Origin: Symbiodinium natans
Lineage: Eukaryota; Sar; Dinophyceae; Suessiales; Symbiodiniaceae
Assembly: GCA_905221605.1 (NCBI GenBank)
Contig: CAJNDS010002482.1
Span: forward strand, 263,501-327,500
DNA length: 64,000 nt
Reading direction: 5' to 3'
Below, piece after piece: positions 1 to 9,693 of the stretch. The notes under the pieces were generated by a model. That model did not search any database and was not told the DNA's origin. It saw only the letters and a program-made list of their open reading frames with translations. Each line of letters opens with the position of its first letter. Positions within the stretch are counted from its first letter, which is position 1. The position numbers and the translations under genes were made by a program.

Positions 1-2
1 AG

Positions 3-3000
3 CAACAGCAGCCACAGCAACAGCAACAGGTGAATCCCCCCTTACCTCAGGATGGTGTTCCTGAGAACATGCCCAGTTCTTCTTCGGGATGTCAAGGTGC
101 ATCGCCAGTGGGTACTCCTGCGAAGGGGACCCAGCTTTTTCGGATGGCGAGCCCAAGTCCCCCACTGAGACCTCCACCTCTGGAGCAAGAAAGGGAAAGG
201 GATGTGTTTGCTCGATCGGACAAATGGTTGCCCAGTTTGCCGACCATTGACTTTTCGTCTTGGAAGGATCGCATCTCTGAAGCTCTTGGATTCTTGACCT
301 GGATGGAGAAGCTGACCAGTTGGGTTGGTTTGGGTTCAGAAGTGTTTCCCAATGAGCTCATGCATGCGGTGAAGACTCAAGAAGAGTCTCGGCTGAAACA
401 GGATCGACTTACTGTGGAGCAACAGAAGAGGTCGACGAGGCTGATGCACATCCTGCGACAGACTTTTGCAAATCATGAGAAGAGTTCTCTGATTTTGCAG
501 ACATATGTTGAAAGTGAGAGCACTTATCAACAATCTGGTTTTGTGGCTTTGAGATTGCTGGCGAAGGAGTTTTGCCTGAAGTCGCGAGCTGAATGCCTGT
601 TCTTTCGGTCGCAGCTGGTGAATCAAACCGTGAAAGCACCCAGTATTCCGGAGATCATTCGAAAGATTGAGCATGAGTTGAACAAGTACACCAAGCTGCT
701 CAATAGTCTTGATCCCGATGTGCATGCTGGTGGTTTGCAGATCCAAGAAGCGGATTCGGTTATGGTTTTGCTGCGCAGTTTGCCAGATCGGTGTAGAAGC
801 CATTGCTTGTTGCATGGCGATAGTGAATCGTTTGAAGATCTGAAAAGAGTTGCTCTGAAGTTTGAGGTGCAACAAAGGGTGTGGTCAGAAGCCCCTGGCA
901 CGAAGCTTCAACCTTTTCGAGATCCCAATGAGGGAAAGGGCAACGAAGGAAAACCAAAAGGCAAAGGAAAGGAACAGAAAGGCAAGCGCGAATCAAGCAA
1001 AGGTGCTGGCAAACGAGCTTCAAGCCAGAACAAGAAGGATGTGGAGTGCTATGTGTGTGGTGGAAAGGGACATTATGCCCGCGATTGCTGGTATAAGGAG
1101 GGAGATTCAGGCAAGAAGCCCAATTCCCCCAATGCTAAGGCGAAAGCCAAGGCAAAAGGAGATCCCAAGAAGAAGCCCGAAAAGGGAAAGCCCAAAGGAA
1201 AAGGCAAAGGAAAGGGGAAGACAGTTGCTGAAGTCTCCCAAGAGGGTGAGTCGAGTGACTACCAGCTAACTGGAGGTGAATGGAATGAACCTGAGTCAGA
1301 GGCCCGAGTGGAATCTGTGTTGCAACCTCTGGAAGAATTGCTCGATGAAGTGAGAAAAGAGTGGATTCCCCGGAGTACTGATGAGATAGATTGGTCATGG
1401 GAAGTTGAGACGAGAGTCCGGATTGCCGAGTTGGAGCATCGGATCTCTACCGATTTATCTCAGATGTTGCCATCTAAGTCAGTTCGGTCTTTGATGAAAC
1501 CTCCGATGAATCAAGTCAAAAGCATGGAAAAGGATGATGCAAGCAAATGGTGGTTGATTGACTCAGGAGCATCGGTGACTGTGATTGCGAAAAGATACTT
1601 GGATGAGTTCCAGATCTTGGATCGGAAGGCGTTGGGACCTAATGAGAGGTACTCAGCAGCCAACGATACCCCGGTGAATGTCTTCGAGCGAGTTCGCATC
1701 CGAGCCTTGCTGCCTATGTATGAAGGAAAGCAGTATCTTGGTTTGACATCGGTGTGTGTGACTGGAGTTGTAGCAGATGTGGCTCACAACATCTTGAGCA
1801 CCGAGCAGATGGTGAATACTGGTTGGGAAGTGAAGTTCACTCGAAGAGAGATTTCGCTGCGACACGAGAAGAAAGGAGTCATGGGATATGGAGTATCCTG
1901 GGCTGGATGTCCTTGGATCTACCTGCAAGGTGATGCTGGAAAGCGAAAGAAAGTAACCTTTGGAAGAACTGAGGTTCGACCCATGGATGTGGATGATGGC
2001 CAACGACCGATGGAGGTTGATCAGATGCAGTCAGTGCAGTCAATGACCAAGAAAAAGCAAGAAGAAATGGAGCTGCATCGGATGCGAGGCCACATTCCTT
2101 TTTCGTCCGAATGTCCTCATTGTCGGATGACAAGAGGAACAACCCAGCATCGTCGGACCAAGGATGCTCAAGACCGACCCGTGGCGTTGCAAGCAGATTT
2201 CTGCTTCATCAACCTGGTAACTGGTACTTTTGCGAAAGACCAGCCGACGGCTCCCAACATGAAAGTACTGGTCATGACTGAAATGTCAACCAGAATGATT
2301 GGATGTCTGTTGGTAGGGACCAATGCTGACAATACCTCCAGCTGGATTCGTTATTGGATGAATGCTTTCGGACTGGACATTGCAGGGTCTGCTGTACTGT
2401 TGAGGACAGACAGCGAGACAGCGGTGAGCGCCCTCATCAAGAGAGCCAATCTGGGGATTAGGATTGTGACCCAAAGAGCACCTCCGCAGGGACATGAAGC
2501 GGTTGGTGGTGTGGAAAGGGCAGTGAGAACACTCAAGGAGTTGTTCAGCACGGTGAGGTTGGATCTACGAGCGCAGGGCTTTGACTTGAAGAGAAGTCCT
2601 CGAGCGTTTGAGTTTGGTCTGATTTACTGTGCTGCAATGCACAATCACCATGCAGCTGCCTTTGATGGGAAGAAATCACCCCAGGAGTTGGTACTACAGA
2701 GATCCCTCCATGAGTGTGGATCGTCGTTGATAGGTGCTACAGTTCTGGCTGAGCTACCGGATTCGATGAAAACCACGGCGCTCTCCCGGTTTGTGGAAGC
2801 AGCCTATGTGTACCCTGAAGTTGGTGGCTTGACTCATGTTGTGAGTGCCATGGTGGATGGTTGTCCAAAACACTTTCGAGCAAAGTCCATCAAGCACATC
2901 GTTCCGTTGAAGATTGGGTTGGAGCATTGTCAACATTTGCTCAAGGAGCATGATCCATCGGATACATTGGCTCCCCCGATTCTGAAGGAGAAAGAGGATG

Positions 3001-5297
3001 GTGTGCCCGATCGGATTGAAGGTGAAGCGGACAAGGCCTTTGAGGGCCGAGTGTCTGATGGACCGACCACAGACATGAGCAAAGTTGGACCTCCAGCTGC
3101 ATGGGTGAAGGAACATGGTGGCACAGCGAACTGTCCTGCGTGTGGTCCAAAAAGAGGAAAAGCCAACCACAATGCTGAATGCCGAAAACGGTATGATGAT
3201 TGGTTGAAAGCTCAACGACAACGGTTGGAATCGAAAGAACCAACAGAGGAAACTCCAAAAATGGACCAGAGAAGCTCAAAGGATGCGGGGGTGATGGAGT
3301 CTGGAAGTGAGCCTTCACTCCTGAAACGCCCGAAGATCACCTATGAGAGTCGACCAGATCCCAAGTTGGAGGAGAGGCAAAGCGTCCCAACACCTGCGAC
3401 AGAAGTTGTGGATGTTGACATGGAGGATTTTGAGGATCCAAGTTTGCCTTACCAAGGGATTCCAGATGAGGCAATGGAACCTGGATACTTCGAAGGAGAA
3501 ACTCCCGCTGAGGATGAAGCGATCCCAATGGAGGAAGAAAAACCTCAAATGGATGTGGATTCAGTTCCAAATGAGTCCAGTCGAGTTCCCCGGCGTTTAG
3601 AGAGTTTAACTTCAGATGTGAACTCAGTTCCAGATGAGTCCAATCGAGTTCCCCGGCTGATCAATCGTATTTGTTTAGACCCAAGACTCGATGTGCCTCA
3701 AGGTCCTATTAAAATGGTAAGCAGTGACGAGAGTCCGAAGTTGGTACATGTGACCAATTCGATTCTGCTCAACAAGAATAGCACTTTCCCGGAGTCCATG
3801 AAGGTGTGTGGATCCCAAGTTTGGCTGGCAAGACCCACGAGTGTTCTGTCTGAGATAGATGGATGTCCATTAGATGTGGATAAAACAGTGGAAGGCCGGC
3901 GAACTGAGCTGCAGAGTATGACTGCTCACAAAGCAGGGAGAGTGGTTGGAGCAGACGAGGCTCAGAAGTTTGCTCGTCAGCATGGGATAAAGATCATCCC
4001 AACCCGATGGGTCATAGGCCCAAAGGTGGTGAATGGCAAGGAAGCTGTGAGAGCTCGGTGTGTGGTGCAAGACATCGCAAAGGGGAGCACAGCATCATCT
4101 TTAGGACTGAGTGCTACGACTCCTTCTTTAGAAGCGTTACGGACGCTTTTGGCCATTGCTTCGGTAGATGCTATGGATATCGCAACTTTGGATGTTAGCA
4201 CTGCATTCTTGCATTCCCCCCTTCCGAAAGGATCGAAGGCGATTATCCAATTGCCCAAGGATGTTTCCGCCTGCAAGGACTATTATGTCCCGGTGTTTAT
4301 GATTCTGGATCAAGCCATGAATGGTTTGAGAGTTGCCGCCAAAGCTTGGAACTTGAAGCTGGCGACAGTTGTGAAGAAAGTTGGGTTGAAGCAATGCCCA
4401 ACGGAACCTTCCGTCTTCGAGGGCACTGTGAGAGGGAAAAGATTCCTCATGTTGTGCTATGTGGACGATTTGATTCTGTGTGGCACTAGAGATGCCATTC
4501 GGTTGGTGACCGACACCCTGAACGGAGAGTTGAAGATCAAGGAAACGGGTCGAATCACTTCCACTGGTGGAAAGATCACCTTTTTGGGGCGAGAGATTGA
4601 GAGACAAGGGAGTCATCTCAGGATGCGAGTGCCCCCGGCATACTTAGATGCCCTGTTCGAGACAGAGTTCTGTAAGGACCTGAAGGTGGTTACTGCTCCT
4701 CCGGACATCGTGAAAACGGTCGAGAAGGGCAGAGCAAGTGGTTCGGATCCTGAGTTGAGTGACACTGCAGCTGCGAGGTACAGAGCAGTACTTGGCCGGA
4801 TTGCATGGTGGGGTCAGTCGAGACCTGACCTGAGTAGGTGGATGTCCATTCTTTCGCAAGGACAGTCCAAGCCAACAGCATGCTTTGAGCAAGCATTGCG
4901 ACAAGTGATTAGGTTCCTAAAGGGACAATACCATGCATGGCAGTACTTTGGCCCTGATGGGAATGTACCAGACAGTGGGCCGGCGCAGCTGGAAGTGTAT
5001 GCGGATGCCAGTTGGGCACCCCAAGCGTCGTTAGGACGAAGATCTGTGTCGGGCATAGCCATCTTTTATAGAGGATGCCTGATCAAGGGAATCTCTCGAG
5101 TTCAAGGGTGTGTATCGCTGAGTTCTTGTGAAGCCGAGTTGAGAGCCATCTTGACTGCGGTACAGGAGAGTGAGGGACTTGCGACTTTGATCGGTCAGTT
5201 GGCCGAGTCAGATGTCACGATCCGATTGCACACTGACAGTTCCTCAGCGAGAGCGGTTTTGCTAAACCGTGGGTTGAGTAGGCGAGTCGCCACTTAG
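3..5297 (+). CDS. copia Gag-Pol polyprotein (partial, frameshifted at its end)
   Basis: Polyprotein of a copia retrotransposon. The frame is already open at base 3 with Gln-rich codons, so the true start is upstream; the GTG at 30 is only a counting point. Numbering from there: a CCHC zinc knuckle (C340-x2-C343-x4-H348-x4-C353) preceded and followed by Lys/Gly-rich stretches (Gag nucleic-acid binding); protease DSG at 511-513; integrase HHCC zinc site (H683, H688, C695, C698) and D723, D794, E829, the last two 35 residues apart as in DDE integrases; RT with a DVSTAFL motif (D1388) and YVDD at 1477-1480; RNase H beginning around D1659 (YADASW). All main catalytic residues are intact. The frame stops at 5295-5297 inside RNase H, and the missing end continues in the next frame. 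Confidence 0.93.
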   Translation, partial: QQQPQQQQQVNPPLPQDGVPENMPSSSSGCQGASPVGTPAKGTQLFRMASPSPPLRPPPLEQERERDVFARSDKWLPSLPTIDFSSWKDRISEALGFLTWMEKLTSWVGLGSEVFPNELMHAVKTQEESRLKQDRLTVEQQKRSTRLMHILRQTFANHEKSSLILQTYVESESTYQQSGFVALRLLAKEFCLKSRAECLFFRSQLVNQTVKAPSIPEIIRKIEHELNKYTKLLNSLDPDVHAGGLQIQEADSVMVLLRSLPDRCRSHCLLHGDSESFEDLKRVALKFEVQQRVWSEAPGTKLQPFRDPNEGKGNEGKPKGKGKEQKGKRESSKGAGKRASSQNKKDVECYVCGGKGHYARDCWYKEGDSGKKPNSPNAKAKAKAKGDPKKKPEKGKPKGKGKGKGKTVAEVSQEGESSDYQLTGGEWNEPESEARVESVLQPLEELLDEVRKEWIPRSTDEIDWSWEVETRVRIAELEHRISTDLSQMLPSKSVRSLMKPPMNQVKSMEKDDASKWWLIDSGASVTVIAKRYLDEFQILDRKALGPNERYSAANDTPVNVFERVRIRALLPMYEGKQYLGLTSVCVTGVVADVAHNILSTEQMVNTGWEVKFTRREISLRHEKKGVMGYGVSWAGCPWIYLQGDAGKRKKVTFGRTEVRPMDVDDGQRPMEVDQMQSVQSMTKKKQEEMELHRMRGHIPFSSECPHCRMTRGTTQHRRTKDAQDRPVALQADFCFINLVTGTFAKDQPTAPNMKVLVMTEMSTRMIGCLLVGTNADNTSSWIRYWMNAFGLDIAGSAVLLRTDSETAVSALIKRANLGIRIVTQRAPPQGHEAVGGVERAVRTLKELFSTVRLDLRAQGFDLKRSPRAFEFGLIYCAAMHNHHAAAFDGKKSPQELVLQRSLHECGSSLIGATVLAELPDSMKTTALSRFVEAAYVYPEVGGLTHVVSAMVDGCPKHFRAKSIKHIVPLKIGLEHCQHLLKEHDPSDTLAPPILKEKEDGVPDRIEGEADKAFEGRVSDGPTTDMSKVGPPAAWVKEHGGTANCPACGPKRGKANHNAECRKRYDDWLKAQRQRLESKEPTEETPKMDQRSSKDAGVMESGSEPSLLKRPKITYESRPDPKLEERQSVPTPATEVVDVDMEDFEDPSLPYQGIPDEAMEPGYFEGETPAEDEAIPMEEEKPQMDVDSVPNESSRVPRRLESLTSDVNSVPDESNRVPRLINRICLDPRLDVPQGPIKMVSSDESPKLVHVTNSILLNKNSTFPESMKVCGSQVWLARPTSVLSEIDGCPLDVDKTVEGRRTELQSMTAHKAGRVVGADEAQKFARQHGIKIIPTRWVIGPKVVNGKEAVRARCVVQDIAKGSTASSLGLSATTPSLEALRTLLAIASVDAMDIATLDVSTAFLHSPLPKGSKAIIQLPKDVSACKDYYVPVFMILDQAMNGLRVAAKAWNLKLATVVKKVGLKQCPTEPSVFEGTVRGKRFLMLCYVDDLILCGTRDAIRLVTDTLNGELKIKETGRITSTGGKITFLGREIERQGSHLRMRVPPAYLDALFETEFCKDLKVVTAPPDIVKTVEKGRASGSDPELSDTAAARYRAVLGRIAWWGQSRPDLSRWMSILSQGQSKPTACFEQALRQVIRFLKGQYHAWQYFGPDGNVPDSGPAQLEVYADASWAPQASLGRRSVSGIAIFYRGCLIKGISRVQGCVSLSSCEAELRAILTAVQESEGLATLIGQLAESDVTIRLHTDSSSARAVLLNRGLSRRVAT

Positions 5298-6409
5298 ACA
5301 TCGCTGTCTGCTATCTTCAGGAGCGGATACAGGAAGCTCAGACCTTGAAGGTCATTTGGTGCCCGACAGCGGGAATGATCGCTGACGTTCTTACAAAGTG
5401 CTTGAGTCAAGTGACATTCTGTCAGCACCAGCAAGCTATGGGTATATACCCTGGTGAAGATGTGCAGCAGGTGTGGAGGATCTGTGGAATCCGACCAAGG
5501 GTTGGAGTTCAGGCATGCCAGTGTGCCGAGGCAACTGGATGCAGTGTGGAGCAAGTTGGATCGTTGAAAAGTGTGAAAAAGTGTGGTGAAGTTTTTGAAA
5601 ATTTCCACCTTAGAAGTCCCGAAACCCTTCGTGAAGACTCTTCCCCTGAGGTTCAAGAAATGGATTTATGGTCCAACCGCAAAAGCTTTGGTTCAAGCAC
5701 CACGGAAGCTAGCCCTAGCCTGGAGCCTGTACCTTTGGTGAAGGACAGGAAAATGGCAGCTGAAGACAGCAGGAAGGGTGAGCAGGGTGCTGAGATGAAA
5801 AGCCCCTTTTGGTGTAAGGTTTGCAAATGGTTGTTCAGATCCGAGCATGCTGCCGGGTTGAGCTGGGATGAAAGTGGCAAGCCCAAGTGCGAAAAGTGCA
5901 AACAGACTGTGACAGTCTCTGGCACGGATGCAAGCCATGCATTCCATCTCCGAGAGGCAGAGAAGGAGCGCCGAGCTGCTGGAAAAAGGGGTGATAAAGG
6001 TGAAAGCCGAGGCTCAGGCCAAGCTGCACCGAAACCCAAGGCCATGCCGAAGGTGATTGAACGGATGGTCGACGTGTTTCCGGAGCTGGCGGATCCAGAG
6101 CCGCCGAAGTGGTTCGGTGATGTGTCATGGAGTATCTGCCGGCGCGGAACTCCAGTGGATGAGCTAGAGCTCAAGGACGTGATAGGCACGCTATCCGACA
6201 AGGATATGTTGCGCTATCAAAGCTCATACGAGAAGCTGGTGAAGCCCATCCAGGAGGTGTGTGAGCTACAGGAGAAACCCACGAAGATCTTCGGAATCTT
6301 GGATGTCCGTGGACAGATTGGTGGCAAGGCCATCATCTGGGAGATGGCAGTGAATGAAGGAGGACTGTACATGGAAGTGCCGCCGGGAACGTGTGGCTGG
6401 CGATGTTGA
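5282..6409 (+). CDS. displaced RNase H end fused to accessory ORF, first part
   Basis: This frame opens at 5282, overlaps the end of Gag-Pol in the -1 frame, and supplies the missing RNase H tail: HLDIAVCYLQERI followed by the copia signature ADVLTK near 5390. The same frame continues for about 330 more residues that are not part of any standard copia domain. From residue 157 (counting from the codon at 5345) there is a zinc-ribbon-like cluster, C157-x2-C160-x21-C182-x2-C185, then a basic Gly/Lys stretch and a globular-looking region. The frame stops at 6407-6409, where the apparent continuation switches frame again. It is either a decayed 3' ORF or a product made by frameshifting. No signal peptide or membrane segment is visible, so it is not obviously envelope-like. 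Confidence 0.7.
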   Translation, partial: ASRHLDIAVCYLQERIQEAQTLKVIWCPTAGMIADVLTKCLSQVTFCQHQQAMGIYPGEDVQQVWRICGIRPRVGVQACQCAEATGCSVEQVGSLKSVKKCGEVFENFHLRSPETLREDSSPEVQEMDLWSNRKSFGSSTTEASPSLEPVPLVKDRKMAAEDSRKGEQGAEMKSPFWCKVCKWLFRSEHAAGLSWDESGKPKCEKCKQTVTVSGTDASHAFHLREAEKERRAAGKRGDKGESRGSGQAAPKPKAMPKVIERMVDVFPELADPEPPKWFGDVSWSICRRGTPVDELELKDVIGTLSDKDMLRYQSSYEKLVKPIQEVCELQEKPTKIFGILDVRGQIGGKAIIWEMAVNEGGLYMEVPPGTCGWRC

Positions 6410-7467
6410 GCTTCGTGAGGTACTTGAAGAGAAAAGGGATAATCCCTGTTTTGCTTCTGGGTGAGCACCAGGACCTCGGAGTCTTGCGGATGGTGGATCT
6501 GTTGTGCATGCTACCCATTTTGGGAGCAGAGAGGATCATGGAGGATGAAGCTGAGAGCTCGTATTATCCCCCATGGGTGTTGCGCTGGAAGAGAAGTGCA
6601 AAGGAAGGATCCTTGGTGTTTAAGGAACTGGTGGAGCGAGTGCGAGTGATTTCGATGTTGTCGTGTGATACACTTCGGATTCACGAGCCGGAGCTGAGGG
6701 AGAGACCAGTCCCCAAGTGGTCGTTTGTGGCCTACAGCCACTACAGATCCGTGATGGAGTCTGTTGCAGGATTCTTGGAGGACCTGGAGAAAAAGAAAGA
6801 GGAGATCACCGACACGCAGAGGGCGGCAAGCTGGAAGAAGGTGGTTGCGAGTGAGACTCGAAGCGGTGTTGTGTGGATCTGCAAGTGTAAGTGGCACTTG
6901 CCGACCGACTATGTGGTGAGGTTCAACTTGACGTTGCCTGCCGACATGTGGCAGCAAGCCTTTGGGATCATGGGTGAGAATGTTGGGAAACTCGAGAAGG
7001 AGGAAAAGGACCTGAAGCGGATCCTCAAGGCTGCAGCGGAACAGCAAGACCGAGAGTTCGAGGAAGCTGAGCGAAAGCGCAAGCGCATCGCCGACCTGTC
7101 AGCTGCCGAGGAAGAAGCTGCTAAGAGAGCAAAGCTGGAAGGCGAAGCGGTTCGCTCGCCTGTGTCAGTTGTACCATCTGAGTTGGATGCAGCAGCTATC
7201 GCGCAGATTGCTGAGCGTGTGAAGGCAAGCTTTAGTGTTGCCGATTTGGAGCTGATGTTGGAAGAGAAGAAGAGAAAGGTTGGAGACCAGCCAACTGAGA
7301 GGCCTGCGGAGACGCCAGCTGAGCCTAGCCGATCTTCGCAGGATGTGGTGATGGAAACGAGGACGGCTGAGTTGGCGGAGATGAAGGAAGCCGCCAAGGA
7401 GCGCCGCGCCAAGTTGATGGAGTCAACTGGAGCTGGCGAGAAGAAGGGCGAAGAGGATGAAGAATGA
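6391..7467 (+). CDS. accessory ORF of copia element, second part
   Basis: This frame overlaps the previous one by 19 bases (-1 relation) and begins without a clear ATG (GTG at 6391). It therefore reads best as the continuation of the same accessory protein after a one-base indel. The first 190 residues look globular and mixed in composition. From about residue 190 to the end the chain is strongly charged and helical (runs of K, E, R and A; coiled-coil-like), with a KRKR-type basic patch near residue 230 that could act as a nuclear signal. Together with the preceding segment it would make an extra 3' protein of roughly 670-680 residues. I do not recognise its family. Its position right after RNase H ties it to the retrotransposon. 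Confidence 0.65.
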   Translation: MWLAMLSFVRYLKRKGIIPVLLLGEHQDLGVLRMVDLLCMLPILGAERIMEDEAESSYYPPWVLRWKRSAKEGSLVFKELVERVRVISMLSCDTLRIHEPELRERPVPKWSFVAYSHYRSVMESVAGFLEDLEKKKEEITDTQRAASWKKVVASETRSGVVWICKCKWHLPTDYVVRFNLTLPADMWQQAFGIMGENVGKLEKEEKDLKRILKAAAEQQDREFEEAERKRKRIADLSAAEEEAAKRAKLEGEAVRSPVSVVPSELDAAAIAQIAERVKASFSVADLELMLEEKKRKVGDQPTERPAETPAEPSRSSQDVVMETRTAELAEMKEAAKERRAKLMESTGAGEKKGEEDEE

Positions 7468-8590
7468 ACTGAGATGCTAAGTGATCTCAGTGGTTGGGTG
7501 GGTGAGTGAAACCCGCAGCCATTTTTTTTGGAAGCCATGGCCGCGTTGCCGCCATGGAGCGCCCGCGATTTTTCTGGTTAGTGTGAGCCCTTGTTTCAGT
7601 GCATGAGAAGTTTGCAAAGAGGAGGCAAAATGATGATGAAACTCAACGAGGGACTCTATAGCCCCTTCTGCAAGGCGTCTGATTGCCACCTCTGAAGACG
7701 TTTTTGGCTGATGGTACGCTGGAAGAAGCGAAACTATGAAGCCAATCTTTTCTTGAAGGATCAGCTAGCCGATGCTAGTTGGTGAGTTTGGTGACCTGGA
7801 AGATGCGAGACTGAGGAGGAGTACCACGACAAGGTCGAGTGCTGAGTGGGAAACATCTGAAGCTTGCATTAATTCGTTTTCACGTGTTTGTCACCACGAA
7901 CTCTTGGATTCGTTCCAAGACAACCCTGCCCCAGTGCAGGTGGATGCAAGTTTAATTCGTTTTTCACGTGTTTGGACAACGAACTCTTGGGTTACCAGTG
8001 ATGTGGACCCAGGACAACCTGCCTGATGGTGGGATCTTGCATGAGTTTTAAGTTTGATGTCAGAGATCGACTGGTGTGTTGTTTGTTTCGTTTGGTGGCG
8101 AGTACGCACCAAGGGAATGTGGCCAGGGCATCCCCTTAGTGTTGAAGTGCCGAGCTGGGCTTGGACTTCAGATCTTTGACATGAACCCTCAGCAAAATGC
8201 GGGGGGTGGAAGATTGTGGCTGATCATTGATGTTTTTGTCATGTTTTGGATCAGCTTGTATAGGTTTGTTTTGCTTCGGAGTGATTGGGAATCCGTGTGA
8301 TCCCATCCTCGATGGTTTATGCCTCGTTGATTTCCAAGGAAATCATACGAGTGTGTTTTTGCCCAATACGCTATTTAAAGTGAGTGTGCAGTGTGTAGGA
8401 ACTTCGTTCTGAAGCTGAGTTTAAGCTCACAAGAGAGAATTCGTTTAGTTTGTGCACTTCGTGACTTTTGGCTCAAGTGGCTCTGACTGTGAAAAAGAGA
8501 GAGCTGTCCGCACTTGTGTGAGAGGTCAGGGTTCGTGCTTTCAAGGGAAAAGGTACCAGAGGGACCTTCGTTTTTTCACGCCGCTTTCCA
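7468..8590 (+). other. 3' flank of copia element, non-coding
   Basis: No gene is supported here. Short open frames lack domain features. The stretch holds the pair of 83-base imperfect repeats (7869-8026) and, at 8465-8477, the 13-mer cttttggctcaag, which shares 12 bases with the 3' end of the dinoflagellate spliced leader. That match is short and could be chance. Confidence 0.5.
7869..8026 (+). repeat. two imperfect 83-bp direct repeats
   Basis: Copy one starts at 7869 and copy two at 7952. Both begin ttaattcg, then tttcacgtgtttg, then cgaactcttgg, and both reach a gacaac-ct-gcc block. They differ by small indels. Their place just after the retroelement's last ORF suggests an internal duplication in its 3' UTR or LTR. 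Confidence 0.7.
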
Positions 8591-8639
8591 TTCACATGCA
8601 GAATTGGCGTTCGGCATCGGTTGAACCTTTAGTCACTTG

Positions 8640-9693
8640 GACCTTGCTGCAGAAAGGCTTGATCAAAGGCTTCTCAAATTCAATGGCAACATTGAAGCAG
8701 CCAAGGTCAAGTGGCCTGGTACATTGGCGATTGGGAACTGGTAGTCCCGGCGCCAAATCGTTCGAAAAGGTTGGTCTTAGATAATTCAGTTTGTGCATTG
8801 TTTTCCACTGTGGAGCACCCGCTCGGCAAGCAGCCATATTTCTTGACGTCAAGAGTGCTCACACACAATCGGTTAGGCTTCTGCCTGCTTCACTTGTTGC
8901 ATGTCTTGATTTGGTTCAGCCATTTAGCAACAGAGGCAATGATCTGTCTTTCCCTCCAGGTGCTGGGGGTACGTTGAGATGGCAGAAGCTTCAAGTTAGC
9001 CTCGGGTTCATTGGATATGGTGGTGTTTTTTCGACACCTCAGGTGTTGTGTCCCTTGAGAAGGAAAAAAGGCTTAAACTTTTGGGTCAAGACCTTCAAGC
9101 AGTCTAAAAACTTCAAGAAAGGATTTGGAAAGATTTGTCAGGCTTGCTTTGTGGGCTGCACACCTTTTCTCTACCATAAAATCGATGTAAAAAACTTTCT
9201 ACCGTGATCTTTTCAGTCCGGCTGCTACGAACTCGGTGGCCCCAGATGTCTGGCCACAGCTTTGTCACCATCTTACAGACACACTTCAGTTCAAATCCAT
9301 TCTGCGTACAGCAATCTGCTTCACAGCACACTTCTATCAGCCTGCGATCGGCCAGCGTTGGTTCCGTGAAAGTTTCCCCTACAGTGCCTTCCGTGCCCTT
9401 GAGATTCCTGTGCAAGCAGACATGCAGCTTGATATTGCTTGCTATGAAGCGCTCGCCCAGGAGCGCTGATCTTGGCAACATCTTCTCTTTTACCTTGCGC
9501 GCGAGTCCCTTTGCCGTTCCGCATCAGACAACACAGGTGCAGAAGCAGGCGTGAACGCTTCCTTCTCTACCTCTCGGCCCCTCTGCTTTTTTCTGGACCT
9601 TACTGGCAGCTACATAGAACCATGCTGGATGTTTCACACATTTTCGGGGAACGCAATGTTAAAGCTGATGCCTTGTCTCGTCCGGCCAAATGA
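8640..9693 (+). pseudogene. decayed retroelement RT/RNase H with ADALSR motif
   Basis: Remains of a second retroelement, broken across all three frames. Around 8776 a VLDNSVC segment and around 8840 a FLDVKSAH segment resemble the early motifs of DIRS/Ty3-like reverse transcriptases. The YVDD catalytic core that should follow is absent, which points to an internal deletion. The RNase H part survives as SDNTGAEAG at 9524-9550, a one-base frame change between about 9600 and 9630, then HIFGERNVKADALSR ending near 9685 and a stop at 9691. ADALSR is the typical end of Ty3/gypsy- and DIRS-type RNase H, unlike the ADVLTK of the copia element to the left. Class assignment is an inference; the inactive state is clear. 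Confidence 0.65.

Larger units (their letters stand above)
1..8030 (+). mobile_element. Ty1/copia LTR retrotransposon, 5' end outside window
   Basis: This is one element read left to right: Gag, protease, integrase, reverse transcriptase, RNase H, then an extra ORF. Integrase before RT defines the copia order. The 5' LTR and the gag start lie outside the window. The 3' boundary is not certain. Coding capacity ends at 7467, and a pair of imperfect 83-base direct repeats at 7869-8026 may belong to the 3' untranslated region or LTR. I could not match LTRs because only one end is present. Two frameshifts (near 5290 and 6390) suggest a decayed copy. Confidence 0.8.
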
